Source: Agromyces aurantiacus (GTDB taxonomy: Bacteria > Actinomycetota > Actinomycetes > Actinomycetales > Microbacteriaceae). From it: 64,000 bases of DNA. The stretch is taken from assembly GCF_016907355.1 (NCBI RefSeq), contig NZ_JAFBBW010000001.1, positions 2,418,001-2,482,000 of the forward strand, in the 5' to 3' direction. The position numbers and the translations under genes were made by a program. Shown here piece after piece: positions 1 through 8,347 of this stretch (position 1 is its first letter; each line of letters starts with the position of its first letter). The notes under the pieces were generated by a model. That model saw only the letters and a list, made by a program, of their open reading frames with translations. It was not told the DNA's origin and made no database searches.

Positions 1-584
1 TCGACGGTCTGCACGGCCTCGCCGGGAAGCCCGGCAGCGGCGATGGCCTCGCGGAGCACGTCCACGAGCACGGCATTGGTGCGCTCGGCGGCCGAACCGC
101 CGCGCAGCGCGACCGCGTTGCCGCTCTTCAGGGCGAGCGCGGCGATGTCGACCGTCACGTTCGGGCGGGCCTCGTAGATGGCGCCGACCACGCCGAGCGG
201 CACGCGCACCTGCTCGATGCGCACGCCGTTGGGCAGCGTGCGCCCACTGACGGTCTCGCCGACGGGGTCGGTGAGCGCGACGACGTCGAGCACGGCGTCG
301 GCGATCGCGCCGATGCGCCGCTCGTCGAGCGTGAGCCGGTCGAGCAGGCCCGTGCCGAGGCCCGACTCGCGGCCGGCCTCGAGGTCGAGCCGGTTGGCGG
401 CCACGATGTCGTCGACGCGCGCCCTGAGGCGGTCGCTGATCGCCTGCAGCGCGGCATCCTTCTCGGCGGTCGTCGCGCGCGCGAGGCGGCGCGAGGCCTC
501 CTTCGCGGCGGCGAGGCGCTCGTCGAGGACGGTCGCGAGGTCGCTCGCGAGATCGGCGGCAGGATCGGTGCGCACGTCGGTCAT
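1..584 (-). CDS. proA: Gamma-glutamyl phosphate reductase, N-terminal part (cut by window edge)
   Basis: NADPH-dependent reduction of gamma-glutamyl phosphate to glutamate semialdehyde, second step of proline synthesis, cytoplasmic. About 194 residues are visible, from an ATG at 584. Seen: the family's N-terminal helical region, then PLGVVGAIYEARPNVTVD and ALKSGNAVALRGG, hallmarks of ProA in the aldehyde dehydrogenase superfamily. The catalytic Cys region lies outside the window. It follows proB on the same strand after about 46 nt, the usual proB-proA order, so co-transcription from the rplU-rpmA-obgE-proB direction is likely (inference). The gene is incomplete only because the window starts inside it. 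Confidence 0.95.
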   Translation of the reverse strand, partial: MTDVRTDPAADLASDLATVLDERLAAAKEASRRLARATTAEKDAALQAISDRLRARVDDIVAANRLDLEAGRESGLGTGLLDRLTLDERRIGAIADAVLDVVALTDPVGETVSGRTLPNGVRIEQVRVPLGVVGAIYEARPNVTVDIAALALKSGNAVALRGGSAAERTNAVLVDVLREAIAAAGLPGEAVQTV

Positions 585-630
585 ACTGCCAAGCCTAGTT
601 CGCCGGGGCGGATGCCCGGCCTCTGTGACG

Positions 631-1422
631 TCAGCTCGCGGCGGGCTCGAACCACGTGCCGATGGGTTCGCCGGCCAGTGCCTCGGCGACGAGCGAGGTC
701 GCCGTGATGAGCACGCCCGCACCGGATGCCGCGGCGATGCGCGCGGCAGAGACCTTCGTCTCGGCGCCGCCCGTGCCGACCCCGGCCCGGCCGATCGAGC
801 CGATCTCGACGCCGGCCAGCTCGTCGCCGAACGGCACGTGCACGATGCGCTCGGCACCCTCGAGGTGCGGCGGCCGCGTGTAGAGCGCGTCGACGTCGGA
901 GAGCAGCACGAGCAACTCGGCATCGACGAGCTCGGCGACCATGGCCGCGAGCCGGTCGTTGTCGCCGAAGCGGATCTCGTGGGTCGCGACCGTGTCGTTC
1001 TCGTTGACGATGGGCAGGATCCGCAGGCCGAGCAGTCGCTCCATGGCGCGCTGCGCGTTCAGCCGGTGCGTCTCGTTCTCGAGGTCGCCCGCCGTGAGCA
1101 GCACTTGCCCCGCGACGATGCCGTAGCGGCGCAGCGAGTCCTGGTAGCGGTAGATGAGCACGTTCTGCCCGACCGAGGCCGCCGCCTGCTGGGTCGCGAG
1201 GTCGTCGGGCCGGGCGTCGAGCCTGAGGAACGGCATGCCCGTCGCGATCGCGCCCGACGAGACGAGGACCACTTCGGCGCCCCGGGCGTGCGCCGCGGCG
1301 AGGGCATCGACCAAGGGCTCGATCTGGCCGGCGTTCTCGCCCGAGATCGACGACGAGCCGACCTTGACGACGATGCGCTTCGCCGACGCGACGCCCTCGC
1401 GCGTCAGCGGGCGACGCGTCAT
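631..1422 (-). CDS. proB: Glutamate 5-kinase, short form without PUA domain
   Basis: ATP-dependent phosphorylation of glutamate, first and normally proline-inhibited step of proline synthesis. 263 residues. Seen: amino-acid-kinase start [11 protein letters not shown], the SSGAI loop, NENDTV and FGDNDRLAA substrate motifs, [10 protein letters not shown], and [11 protein letters not shown] near the C-terminus. The protein ends after the kinase domain, whereas E. coli ProB (about 367 residues) carries a C-terminal PUA domain; the short form is known in other bacteria. The start ATG overlaps the obgE stop by 4 nt (ATGA), supporting both the start choice and translational coupling. Confidence 0.96.
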   Translation of the reverse strand: MTRRPLTREGVASAKRIVVKVGSSSISGENAGQIEPLVDALAAAHARGAEVVLVSSGAIATGMPFLRLDARPDDLATQQAAASVGQNVLIYRYQDSLRRYGIVAGQVLLTAGDLENETHRLNAQRAMERLLGLRILPIVNENDTVATHEIRFGDNDRLAAMVAELVDAELLVLLSDVDALYTRPPHLEGAERIVHVPFGDELAGVEIGSIGRAGVGTGGAETKVSAARIAAASGAGVLITATSLVAEALAGEPIGTWFEPAAS

Positions 1423-2969
1423 CGATCGCCCTCGTCGCCGGCGGTCTCGGCGCCGGCCTCAGTGCCGGCATCGGCGTCGGTCCAGATGCCCGCCTCGCGC
1501 TCGCGCTCGAGCTCGGCTCTGGCCTCGGCCTTCGCGTCCATCCGGTCGTGGTACTCGTCGCGCCGCTGCACGCGCGTCGCGCGACGGTGGTCGTCGAGTC
1601 GGAAGTCGGTGCCGCGGGGTGCGGTCATGAGCTCGGCCGTCGAGGTGAGCGTGGGCTCCCAGTCGAACACGACGCCTGCACCCGGCCCGATCACCACGGT
1701 CGATCCGGCGACCGCGCCGGCGCGGACGAGCTCGTCCTCGACGCCGAGGCGCGCGAGGCGGTCGGCGAGGTAGCCGACGGCCTCGTCGTTCTGGAAGTCG
1801 GTCTGCGCGACCCAGCGCTCGGGCTTGGCGCCGAGGATGCGGTAGAGGGTGCCGTAGCTGCCACCCTCGGGGCGCACGACGAAGTCGGCCTCGTGCACCG
1901 GCTTCGGGCGCAGCACGATGCGCGGCGCCGCGGGCGCCTGCGCGGCGTCCTTCCGGGCGCGGTCGACGACCTCGCCGAGCGCGAACCCGAGCTGCCGCAG
2001 GCCCTCGTGGCTGACGGTCGAGATCTCGAACACGCGGTAGCCGCGCGACTCGAGCTCGGGCCGCACGAACTCGGCGAGCTCGCGCGCCTCGGGCACGTCG
2101 ACCTTGTTCAGCGCGACGAGCTGGGGACGCTCGAGCAGCGGCAGCTGGCCCTCGGGCACCTCGTAGGCCGCGAGCTCGGCGAGGATCACGTCGAGGTCGC
2201 TGAGCGGGTCGCGACCTGGCTCGAGCGTCGCGCAGTCGAGCACGTGCAGGAGCGCCGAGCAGCGCTCGACGTGGCGGAGGAACTCGAGCCCGAGGCCCTT
2301 GCCCTCGCTCGCGCCCTCGATGAGGCCGGGCACGTCGGCCACCGTGAAGCGGTGGTCGCCGGCCTGCACGACGCCGAGGTTCGGGTGGAGGGTCGTGAAC
2401 GGGTAGTCGGCGATCTTCGGCCGGGCCGCGGACATCGCGGCGATAAGGCTCGACTTGCCGGCCGACGGGAAGCCGACGAGCGCGACATCCGCGATGGTCT
2501 TCAGCTCGAGGGAGACCTCGCCCTCGAAGCCGGGCGTGCCGAGCAGCGCGAAGCCCGGCGCCTTGCGCTTGGGCGACGCGAGCGCGGCGTTGCCGAGGCC
2601 GCCCTGCCCGCCCGGCGCGACCACGAATCGCATGCCCGGCTCGGTGAGGTCGGCGAGCTCGACGCCGTCGGGGTCCTTCACGACCGTGCCGACGGGCACG
2701 GGCAGCTCGAGGTCGGCGCCGGTCGCGCCCGACCGGTTGTCGCCCATGCCGGGCTGGCCGTTCTCGGACGAGCGGTGCGGGCGGCCGTGGTACGCGAGCA
2801 GCGTGGTGACCTGCGGGTCGGCCACGAGCACGATGTCGCCGCCATCGCCGCCGTTGCCGCCGTCGGGGCCGGCGAGCGGCTTGAACTTCTCGCGCCGCAC
2901 CGACACGCAGCCGTTGCCGCCGTGGCCGGCGCGCACGAACAGCCGCACCTGGTCGACGAAGCTCACCAT
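1419..2969 (-). CDS. obgE: Obg/CgtA family ribosome-associated GTPase
   Basis: GTPase acting on the 50S subunit and linked to stress signalling. 516 residues from ATG 2969 ([10 protein letters not shown]); the frame stays open further upstream, but the family begins here. Domains: glycine-rich Obg fold about 1-158 ([15 protein letters not shown]), G domain with Walker [19 protein letters not shown] and NKVD, then a C-terminal OCT domain ([19 protein letters not shown]) and an Arg/Glu-rich tail of about 70 residues. It sits downstream of rplU and rpmA, the conserved bacterial order, separated from rpmA by a hairpin with a U-run (2999-3026) that may set its level relative to the ribosomal proteins. 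Confidence 0.97.
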   Translation of the reverse strand: MVSFVDQVRLFVRAGHGGNGCVSVRREKFKPLAGPDGGNGGDGGDIVLVADPQVTTLLAYHGRPHRSSENGQPGMGDNRSGATGADLELPVPVGTVVKDPDGVELADLTEPGMRFVVAPGGQGGLGNAALASPKRKAPGFALLGTPGFEGEVSLELKTIADVALVGFPSAGKSSLIAAMSAARPKIADYPFTTLHPNLGVVQAGDHRFTVADVPGLIEGASEGKGLGLEFLRHVERCSALLHVLDCATLEPGRDPLSDLDVILAELAAYEVPEGQLPLLERPQLVALNKVDVPEARELAEFVRPELESRGYRVFEISTVSHEGLRQLGFALGEVVDRARKDAAQAPAAPRIVLRPKPVHEADFVVRPEGGSYGTLYRILGAKPERWVAQTDFQNDEAVGYLADRLARLGVEDELVRAGAVAGSTVVIGPGAGVVFDWEPTLTSTAELMTAPRGTDFRLDDHRRATRVQRRDEYHDRMDAKAEARAELEREREAGIWTDADAGTEAGAETAGDEGDR

Positions 2970-2998
2970 GGCCGCGTCACTTCCTCTCTGGAAAACAC

Positions 2999-3026
2999 GT
3001 GAGGGCGAGCCGAAGCCCGCCCTCAC
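2999..3026 (-). terminator. UUCG-capped hairpin followed by U-run between rpmA and obgE
   Basis: On the minus strand GTGAGGGCG pairs with CGCCCTCAC (9 bp); the stem can extend by GGC/GCT to a cUUCGg tetraloop, and TGTTTTC follows at once. This is a canonical intrinsic terminator shape, 15 nt past the rpmA stop and about 30 nt before the obgE start, so it probably works as a partial terminator inside the operon. Confidence 0.75.
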
Positions 3027-3041
3027 GACTACGACCGACGA

Positions 3042-3299
3042 CTACGCGTCGACCGCGACGATGTTCACGACCTTGCGGCCGCCCTTGTTGCCGAACTGGA
3101 CCGCGCCGGCCTCGAGGGCGAACAGCGTGTCGTCGCCGCCGCGACCCACACCCGCACCGGGGTGGAAGTGGGTGCCGCGCTGGCGGACGAGGATCTCGCC
3201 CGCGGAGACGACCTGGCCGCCGAAGCGCTTCACGCCGAGGCGCTGCGCGTTCGAGTCACGACCGTTGCGAGTGGAGCTCGCACCCTTCTTGTGTGCCAT
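3042..3299 (-). CDS. rpmA: 50S ribosomal protein L27
   Basis: Large-subunit protein whose N-terminus reaches toward the peptidyl transferase centre. 85 residues, normal length. Seen: [20 protein letters not shown] and the core [28 protein letters not shown] (shown in part: IRQRG-type signature with RQRGT and [13 protein letters not shown]). The N-terminus starts directly with AHKKG, so there is no cleaved extension of the Firmicutes kind. It lies 21 nt downstream of rplU and ahead of obgE. Confidence 0.98.
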   Translation of the reverse strand: MAHKKGASSTRNGRDSNAQRLGVKRFGGQVVSAGEILVRQRGTHFHPGAGVGRGGDDTLFALEAGAVQFGNKGGRKVVNIVAVDA

Positions 3300-3320
3300 T
3301 GTCCCTGTCTCCTCTGGCCG

Positions 3321-3629
3321 TTACTTGATGCCGGTGATCTTGACGCGCGTGAGCTCCTGGCGGTGGCCCTGGCGCTTCTTGTAGCCGGTCTTGTTCTTGA
3401 ACTTCTGGATCACGATCTTCGGACCGCGGAGGTCGTTCAGGACCTCGGCCGTGACCGTGACCTTGGCGAGCGACTTCGCGTCGGAGGTGATCTTGTCGCC
3501 GTCGACGAGGAGGACGGGCGTGAGCTGGACGTTGCCGTCCTTGTCGGCCTTGATCCGGTCCATCGTGACGATGGTGCCGACCTCGACCTTCTCCTGCCGG
3601 CCACCGGCGCGCACTACTGCGTAAACCAC
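3321..3629 (-). CDS. rplU: 50S ribosomal protein L21
   Basis: Large-subunit ribosomal protein that binds 23S rRNA. 102 residues, full length. Seen: [17 protein letters not shown] at the N-terminus and the C-terminal signature [15 protein letters not shown] with VKITGIK. Start is GTG at 3629, which leaves the conserved (M)VYAVV beginning intact. First gene of rplU-rpmA-obgE-proB-proA. A good sigma-70-like promoter lies 138 nt upstream, leaving a leader long enough for structure-based autoregulation, although no known L21 leader motif was recognised. Confidence 0.98.
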   Translation of the reverse strand: MVYAVVRAGGRQEKVEVGTIVTMDRIKADKDGNVQLTPVLLVDGDKITSDAKSLAKVTVTAEVLNDLRGPKIVIQKFKNKTGYKKRQGHRQELTRVKITGIK

Positions 3630-3773
3630 TTCTCGTACCTATCTCCGGGGAGCCTTGCGACTCCGTCAATCTGATGGGATGTCACTGCGCGGATGACCCC
3701 AGCGGGAATGAGGGTCGTCACTGCCAGAAAACTGTGCGTGCCCGCCGGGATAAGCCGGTGGCACCAACGGTCG

Positions 3774-3802
3774 AGTTTACCGGATGCCGGGAGGGCGGTC
3801 AA
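3774..3802 (-). promoter_or_regulatory. Promoter of the rplU-rpmA-obgE operon
   Basis: Minus strand TTGACC (3802-3797), 17-nt spacer, TAAACT (3779-3774). Both boxes and the spacing fit a housekeeping sigma factor well. Predicted transcription start near 3767, giving a leader of about 138 nt. Confidence 0.75.
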
Positions 3803-3872
3803 ACGAGCCTCGCCGAGCGTGTCGCACCCCCGCGATCGGATGTCGCGGGACGCGCGGCGTACACTCGGCCCC

Positions 3873-4151
3873 ATGGCCGTGCTCATCGATCCGCCGCTCT
3901 GGCCCAAGCACGGCACGGTCTGGTCTCACCTGGTCAGCGACACGTCCATCGAGGAGCTCGTGGCCTTCGCCGATCGCAACGGGATCCCCCGCCGCGGCTT
4001 CGACCTCGACCACTACGACGTGCCCGCCGAACGCTACGACGACCTCGTCGCGGCGGGCGCGGAACCCGTGCCGCCGCGCGACCTGGTGCGTCGCCTCGCG
4101 GCCAGCGGGCTGCGCGTCACGCCGCGCGAGCGCCGATCACTCGGCGCCTGA
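3873..4151 (+). CDS. DUF4031 domain-containing small protein
   Basis: 92 residues; begins MAVLIDPPLWPKHGTVWSHL, the recognisable opening of the DUF4031 family, whose biochemical role is unknown to me. The middle reads SDTSIEELVAFADRNGIPRR and FDLDHYDVPAERYDDLVAAGAE, and the C-terminus is basic. Start chosen at ATG 3873 because TACACT (3860-3865) lies 7 nt upstream and no Shine-Dalgarno is present, the pattern of a leaderless gene. Longer in-frame starts upstream give non-conserved sequence. Convergent with RNase E, with 15 nt of overlap at the 3' ends. Soluble; no signal peptide or membrane segment. Confidence 0.82.
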   Translation: MAVLIDPPLWPKHGTVWSHLVSDTSIEELVAFADRNGIPRRGFDLDHYDVPAERYDDLVAAGAEPVPPRDLVRRLAASGLRVTPRERRSLGA

Positions 4152-6902
4152 CTCCGACCCGCCGTCGGGGCGCGTGATCACGGGCGGCGCACCCGCCGGG
4201 CTCAGGGCCGCGGTCGTCACCCGACGGCTGCGCGAACGCGAGCGCCCCTCGCCGGCGGGCTTCGGAGCCGGGAGCGAGTCGAGCACCGAGTCCAGCAGCG
4301 ACGCCGCCTCGGCGGCGGCCGGAGCCGGCCGCTCGCGCCGCACCGGCGCCTCGGGAAGCTCGATGAGCGGCGCAGGACGCTCGGCCGACGAGGGCTCGGG
4401 CGTGCGCTCGGCAGCGGGCCGGGTCTCGACCACGGGCTCCGCGGAGTTCGCCGGCTCGGCCTGGGCCGACGGCGCGCGATCGAGCTCGGGCGCGGCGGAC
4501 CCTCCCGAGCCGCGCGAGGCCCGGCGTCGGCCGCGACGGCGGCCGCCGGTCGGCTCGGACGGCTCGCCCGCAACGGGCGCCGCGCCGGCGGGCGCTTCCG
4601 CCTCGGCGGGAGTCGCCAGCGTGCCCGCCGCGCTCTCCGCCTCGGCGGCCGGCGTCGAGGGAGCCTTGTGCTCGCCGTGCGCGACGGTCGAGGCCGCGAT
4701 CTGCGCGAGCGCGTGCTTGACGTCTTCCGTGATCGCGTGCGTGCCCTGGTGGGCCTTGTCGACCGCCGGCGCCGTCTGGCCGCCGTTGCCGCCGCCGCGG
4801 TTGCGGCGCCGCTCGGCCTGCTGCTGGGGCGCGCGATGCTTGGCGATCGGCTCGTGGTGCACGATGATGCCGCGGCCGGCGCAGACCTCGCACGGCTCGC
4901 TGAACGACTCGAGCAGCCCGAGGCCGAGCTTCTTGCGGGTCATCTGCACGAGGCCGAGCGAGGTGACCTCGGCGACCTGGTGCTTCGTGCGGTCGCGCGA
5001 GAGGCATTCCACGAGGCGACGCAGCACGAGGTCGCGGTTGGACTCGAGCACCATGTCGATGAAGTCGACGACGATGATGCCGCCGATGTCGCGCAGCCGC
5101 AGCTGGCGCACGATCTCCTCGGCCGCCTCGAGGTTGTTCTTGGTGACGGTCTCCTCGAGGTTGCCGCCCGAGCCGACGAACTTGCCGGTGTTGACGTCGA
5201 TGACGGTCATGGCCTCGGTGCGGTCGATGATGAGCGAACCGCCCGAGGGCAGCCACACCTTGCGCTCGAGGGCCTTCTCGATCTGCTCGGTGATGCGGAA
5301 CTCGTCGAACGCGTCGCGCTCGCCCTCGTACGCCTCGACGCGCTCGAGCAGGTCGGGCGCGACCTGGCCGAGGTACTTCTCGATCGTGCGGCGCGCCTCG
5401 TCGCCCGCGATGATCATCTTCTGGAAGTCCTCGTTGAAGACGTCGCGGACGATCTTGATGAGCAGGTCGGGCTCGGAGTGCAGCAGCGCCGGCGCCTGCA
5501 CCTTCTCGAGGGTCTGCGAGATGTCGGCCCACTGGCTGATGAGGCGGTTCACGTCGCGCGTGAGCTGCTCCTCGGTGGCGCCCTCGGCCGCAGTGCGCAC
5601 GATGACGCCCTGGTTCTCGGGGAGCACCTCCTTGAGGATCTTCTTCAGGCGCGCGCGCTCGGTGTCGGGGAGCTTGCGGCTGATGCCGTTCATCGAGCCG
5701 TTGGGCACGTACACGAGGTAGCGGCCCGGGAGCGAGATCTGGCTCGTCAGGCGCGCGCCCTTGTGCCCGACCGGGTCCTTGGTGACCTGCACGAGCACGC
5801 GATCGCCGGGCTTGAGGGCGAGCTCGATGCGGCGCGGCTGGTTCTTCTCGCCGTTCTCGGCCGCGGCCTCCCAGTCGACCTCGCCCGAGTACAGCACCGC
5901 GTTGCGGCCCCGGCCGATGTCGACGAACGCGGCCTCCATGCTCGGCAGCACGTTCTGGACGCGCCCGAGGTAGACGTTGCCGATCAGCGAGGCGTCCTGG
6001 TTCCGGGCGACGTAGTGCTCGACGAGCACCCCGTCCTCGAGGACGCCGATCTGGATGCGTCCGCCCTTCTGGCGGACGACCATCTGGCGGTCGACCGACT
6101 CGCGACGGGCGAGGAACTCAGCCTCGGTGATGACCGCGCGGCGGCGACCGGCGTCGCGGCCGTCGCGGCGGCGCTGCTTCTTGGCCTCGAGGCGCGTCGA
6201 GCCCTTGACCTTCTGCGGCTCGGTGATGAGCTCGGGTTCGCGGGGCTTGCGGACCTTGACGACGGTGTTCGCGGGCTCGTCGGTCGTGCCGCGCGACTCC
6301 TCGCCGCTGCGGCGGCGGGCGCGACGGCGCACGCTCGACGCCTCGGCGGCGGGCTCGCGCTCCTCGCGCTCCTCGGCCGGCGGGGCGAAGACGGGCGGCG
6401 CGTGGAAGATCAGCGAGGTCGTCGTGAGGATGGCGGGGATGGGCGACTCGGGTGCCGTGGGCTCGGCATCCGCGTCGGCCTCGGGCCGGGACGGCTCGGC
6501 GGCGTCGGGCTGCGCCTCGCCCGCGGGGGGCGCCGGGGCCTCGGCCCCGTCGGTCTGGTCGGCACCGTTGGGCTGACCGGCACGCTGGGTCTGCTCGGCG
6601 GCCTCGACCACGCTCGGCTCCTCGCCGGAGCGGACCGCGCCGTCGGCCGCGGGCGCCTCGCCCTGGGGCGCGACGGCCTCGGCCGCCGGCGTGGTCACCG
6701 GGACCGGCTCGGCGATCGCAGCGGCGTCCCCGTGCGGGGCGGGCTCCGCGCCATCCGTCACGGTAGGGGTGTTTGTCTCGTCGGCCGCGCGGGGCACGAT
6801 CTGCGCGCGCCGCCCGCTGCGGCGGGCGCCGAAGAGGCCCGACCTGCGCCTGGGCGCCTCGTGGTCTGATCCGGTCGGCGGTGTTCCGTTGTCTTCCACC
6901 AT
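4137..6902 (-). CDS. rne: Ribonuclease E/G family protein with long N-terminal extension
   Basis: Endoribonuclease for mRNA decay and rRNA/tRNA processing. 921 residues. Residues 1-270 are acidic, Ala/Pro-rich and then basic, probably disordered; catalytic core about 275-690; Ala/Pro/Glu-rich basic tail 690-921. Seen: S1-like start SLIGNVYLGRVQNVLPSMEAAFVDIG, catalytic acidic residues in VIDVNTGKF (D569) and IIVVDFIDM (D613), and a CxxC zinc-link motif CEVCAGRG (C671, C674). Disorder flanking the core on both sides is the actinobacterial layout. Upstream of rplU in the same direction, as in many actinobacteria. A GGAG lies 10 nt before the ATG. A candidate -10 GATAAT (7124-7119) would give a leader of about 210 nt, of interest because E. 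coli rne is autoregulated through its leader. Confidence 0.95.
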   Translation of the reverse strand: MVEDNGTPPTGSDHEAPRRRSGLFGARRSGRRAQIVPRAADETNTPTVTDGAEPAPHGDAAAIAEPVPVTTPAAEAVAPQGEAPAADGAVRSGEEPSVVEAAEQTQRAGQPNGADQTDGAEAPAPPAGEAQPDAAEPSRPEADADAEPTAPESPIPAILTTTSLIFHAPPVFAPPAEEREEREPAAEASSVRRRARRRSGEESRGTTDEPANTVVKVRKPREPELITEPQKVKGSTRLEAKKQRRRDGRDAGRRRAVITEAEFLARRESVDRQMVVRQKGGRIQIGVLEDGVLVEHYVARNQDASLIGNVYLGRVQNVLPSMEAAFVDIGRGRNAVLYSGEVDWEAAAENGEKNQPRRIELALKPGDRVLVQVTKDPVGHKGARLTSQISLPGRYLVYVPNGSMNGISRKLPDTERARLKKILKEVLPENQGVIVRTAAEGATEEQLTRDVNRLISQWADISQTLEKVQAPALLHSEPDLLIKIVRDVFNEDFQKMIIAGDEARRTIEKYLGQVAPDLLERVEAYEGERDAFDEFRITEQIEKALERKVWLPSGGSLIIDRTEAMTVIDVNTGKFVGSGGNLEETVTKNNLEAAEEIVRQLRLRDIGGIIVVDFIDMVLESNRDLVLRRLVECLSRDRTKHQVAEVTSLGLVQMTRKKLGLGLLESFSEPCEVCAGRGIIVHHEPIAKHRAPQQQAERRRNRGGGNGGQTAPAVDKAHQGTHAITEDVKHALAQIAASTVAHGEHKAPSTPAAEAESAAGTLATPAEAEAPAGAAPVAGEPSEPTGGRRRGRRRASRGSGGSAAPELDRAPSAQAEPANSAEPVVETRPAAERTPEPSSAERPAPLIELPEAPVRRERPAPAAAEAASLLDSVLDSLPAPKPAGEGRSRSRSRRVTTAALSPAGAPPVITRPDGGSESGAE

Positions 6903-7172
6903 CTCTGGTGCACTCCTACGCCGGGTGCGATGGCCGCGCCATCTCTCCCGTGCTCCTCAGAGCGATCCTGCGCCGTGCGCCGGACCGCCAATCCTTCACT
7001 GCTGCGCCCGGCGGGTGCCGGTGACGCCAAATCTCGCGGTTCTTCCGCGGATGGGATGCGGTGCATCCTCAAAGCCCTCGTTGGCGTCGAACCGGGCGCG
7101 GCCCGGACGACTCATCCGATTATCGCATGCTCTCCCAGCGGAGCGTTGAATCGGCGTGCCAGAATACGGGTC
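6903..7172. promoter_or_regulatory. Divergent control region between rne and the VKOR gene
   Basis: 270-bp intergenic region. On minus, GATAAT (7124-7119) is a candidate -10 for rne, without a convincing -35. On plus, CAGAAT (7160-7165) lies 7 nt before the VKOR ATG and could give a leaderless transcript. No conserved gene or RNA family was recognised in the remainder. Confidence 0.45.
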
Positions 7173-7796
7173 ATGCCCGACACCCCCCGCCCGGCGCGAC
7201 CGGTCGCGTTCGCCGTGTTCCTCGTCATCGCCGGGGCGCTCGGGCTCCTCGCGGCCTTCGAGCTGTCGGTCGAGAAGATCCTCACGCTATCCGATCCCAG
7301 CTACGTGCCGGGCTGCAACGTGGGCGTGCTCGTAGGCTGCAGCACCAACCTCGCGTCGCAGCAGGGATCGCTGTTCGGCTTCCCGAACCCGTTCATCGGG
7401 CTCATGGCCTGGCCCGTCGTCATCACGATCGGCATGGCGATGCTCGCGCACGCGAGCTTCTCGCGCTGGTTCTGGATCGGCCTGAACGCCGGCATGACGG
7501 GCGCCCTCGCCCTCGTGATCTGGCTGATCGCGCAGAGCATCTACGTGCTCGACGTGCTCTGCCCGTGGTGCATGCTCACGTGGGCCGTGACGATCCCGAC
7601 CTTCTGGGCGGTGACCTTCCGCAACCTCCGCGAGGGCGTCTACGGCGGCAACGACGCGGTGCGACGCGTCGGCTCGGTCGGCATGAACTGGATCGTGGTG
7701 ATCACGATCGCGTGCTACGTCCTGGTGGTCCTGCTCGCCCAGCTGCAGATGAACGCCATCCCGCGCGTGATCAGCGACCTGCAGACGCTGTTCTAG
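7173..7796 (+). CDS. Vitamin K epoxide reductase family membrane protein
   Basis: 207 residues with about five hydrophobic segments (near 10-30, 73-93, 100-122, 133-150, 172-193). Cys48 and Cys56 sit in an outward loop (PGCNVGVLVGCS) and C130-PW-C133 forms the CxxC redox centre, the four-cysteine pattern of bacterial VKOR. Family role: reoxidising a DsbA-like thioredoxin-fold partner with quinone as acceptor, so that exported proteins gain disulfides. No DsbA partner is adjacent. Start at ATG 7173 rather than further upstream, since this gives the short basic N-terminus before segment one. Convergent with ndk. Confidence 0.9.
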   Translation: MPDTPRPARPVAFAVFLVIAGALGLLAAFELSVEKILTLSDPSYVPGCNVGVLVGCSTNLASQQGSLFGFPNPFIGLMAWPVVITIGMAMLAHASFSRWFWIGLNAGMTGALALVIWLIAQSIYVLDVLCPWCMLTWAVTIPTFWAVTFRNLREGVYGGNDAVRRVGSVGMNWIVVITIACYVLVVLLAQLQMNAIPRVISDLQTLF

Positions 7797-7797
7797 A

Positions 7798-7873
7798 CCG
7801 GGCACGCCGCCCGGAGCCGGGCACGCCACTCGGGACCGGGCACGCGGCTCGGGGCCGGGCACGCCGCGGGGCG
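7798..7873. repeat. Four tandem copies of a 19-bp GC-rich repeat
   Basis: Units begin at 7798, 7817, 7836 and 7855, each starting CCGGGCACGC and continuing with a variable C/G-rich tail such as CGCCCGGAG, CACTCGGGA or GGCTCGGGG. It directly follows the VKOR stop codon and the last unit overlaps a long terminator-like hairpin. No open frame is conserved across it. Confidence 0.85.
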
Positions 7874-7907
7874 GCGGCATCCGTCGACCGGATCCCGCCG
7901 CCCCGCG
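7865..7907. terminator. Bidirectional terminator between VKOR gene and ndk
   Basis: CGCGGGGCGGCGG (7865-7877) pairs with CCGCCGCCCCGCG (7895-7907), 13 bp. After one C-C mismatch ATCCG/CGGAT adds 5 bp around the loop TCGAC. It lies between convergent genes, 18 nt past the ndk stop. There is no U-run, as is common for actinobacterial terminators. Confidence 0.75.
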
Positions 7908-7924
7908 CGGCCGTCATCAGCGGC

Positions 7925-8347
7925 TCAGGCGAACCAGAGCGCGAGCTCGCGCTCGGCCGACTCGACCGAGTCGGAGCCGTGGACGAGGTTCTGCTGCACC
8001 TTCAAGCCCCAGTCGCGACCGAAGTCGCCGCGGATCGTGCCGGGCGCGGCGGTCGTGGGGTCGGTCGTGCCCGCGAGCACGCGGAAGCCCTCGATCACGC
8101 GGTTGCCGGCGACGCGCACGGCGACGACGGGGCCGGACTGCATGAACTCGACGAGCGGCTCGTAGAACGGCTTGCCCTCGTGCTCGGCGTAGTGCGCCGC
8201 GAGCAGGTCGCGGTCGGCCTGCAGCATGCGGAGGTCGACGAGCGAGTAGCCCTTCGCCTCGATGCGCCGCAGGATCTCGCCCGTGAGGTTGCGGGCCACG
8301 CCGTCGGGCTTGATGAGGACGAGGGTCTCTTCGATCGCGGTGGTCAT
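7925..8347 (-). CDS. ndk: Nucleoside diphosphate kinase
   Basis: Transfers the terminal phosphate between nucleoside triphosphates and diphosphates through a phosphohistidine. 140 residues, normal length. Seen: TLVLIKPDGVARNLTGEIL, then APGTIRGDFG and the active-site histidine in NLVHGSDSVESA (H123). Start ATG 8347 overlaps the DUF4233 stop by 4 nt (ATGA). Last gene of ileS-folC-DUF4233-ndk, all coupled by 4-nt overlaps, and followed by a strong hairpin. Confidence 0.97.
   Translation of the reverse strand: MTTAIEETLVLIKPDGVARNLTGEILRRIEAKGYSLVDLRMLQADRDLLAAHYAEHEGKPFYEPLVEFMQSGPVVAVRVAGNRVIEGFRVLAGTTDPTTAAPGTIRGDFGRDWGLKVQQNLVHGSDSVESAERELALWFA

Noticed and set aside
4102..4151. Overlap of the DUF4031 gene with the RNase E gene as a mis-called end
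   Set aside because: The 15-nt convergent overlap is real: both reading frames end with intact stops there and both C-termini look normal.
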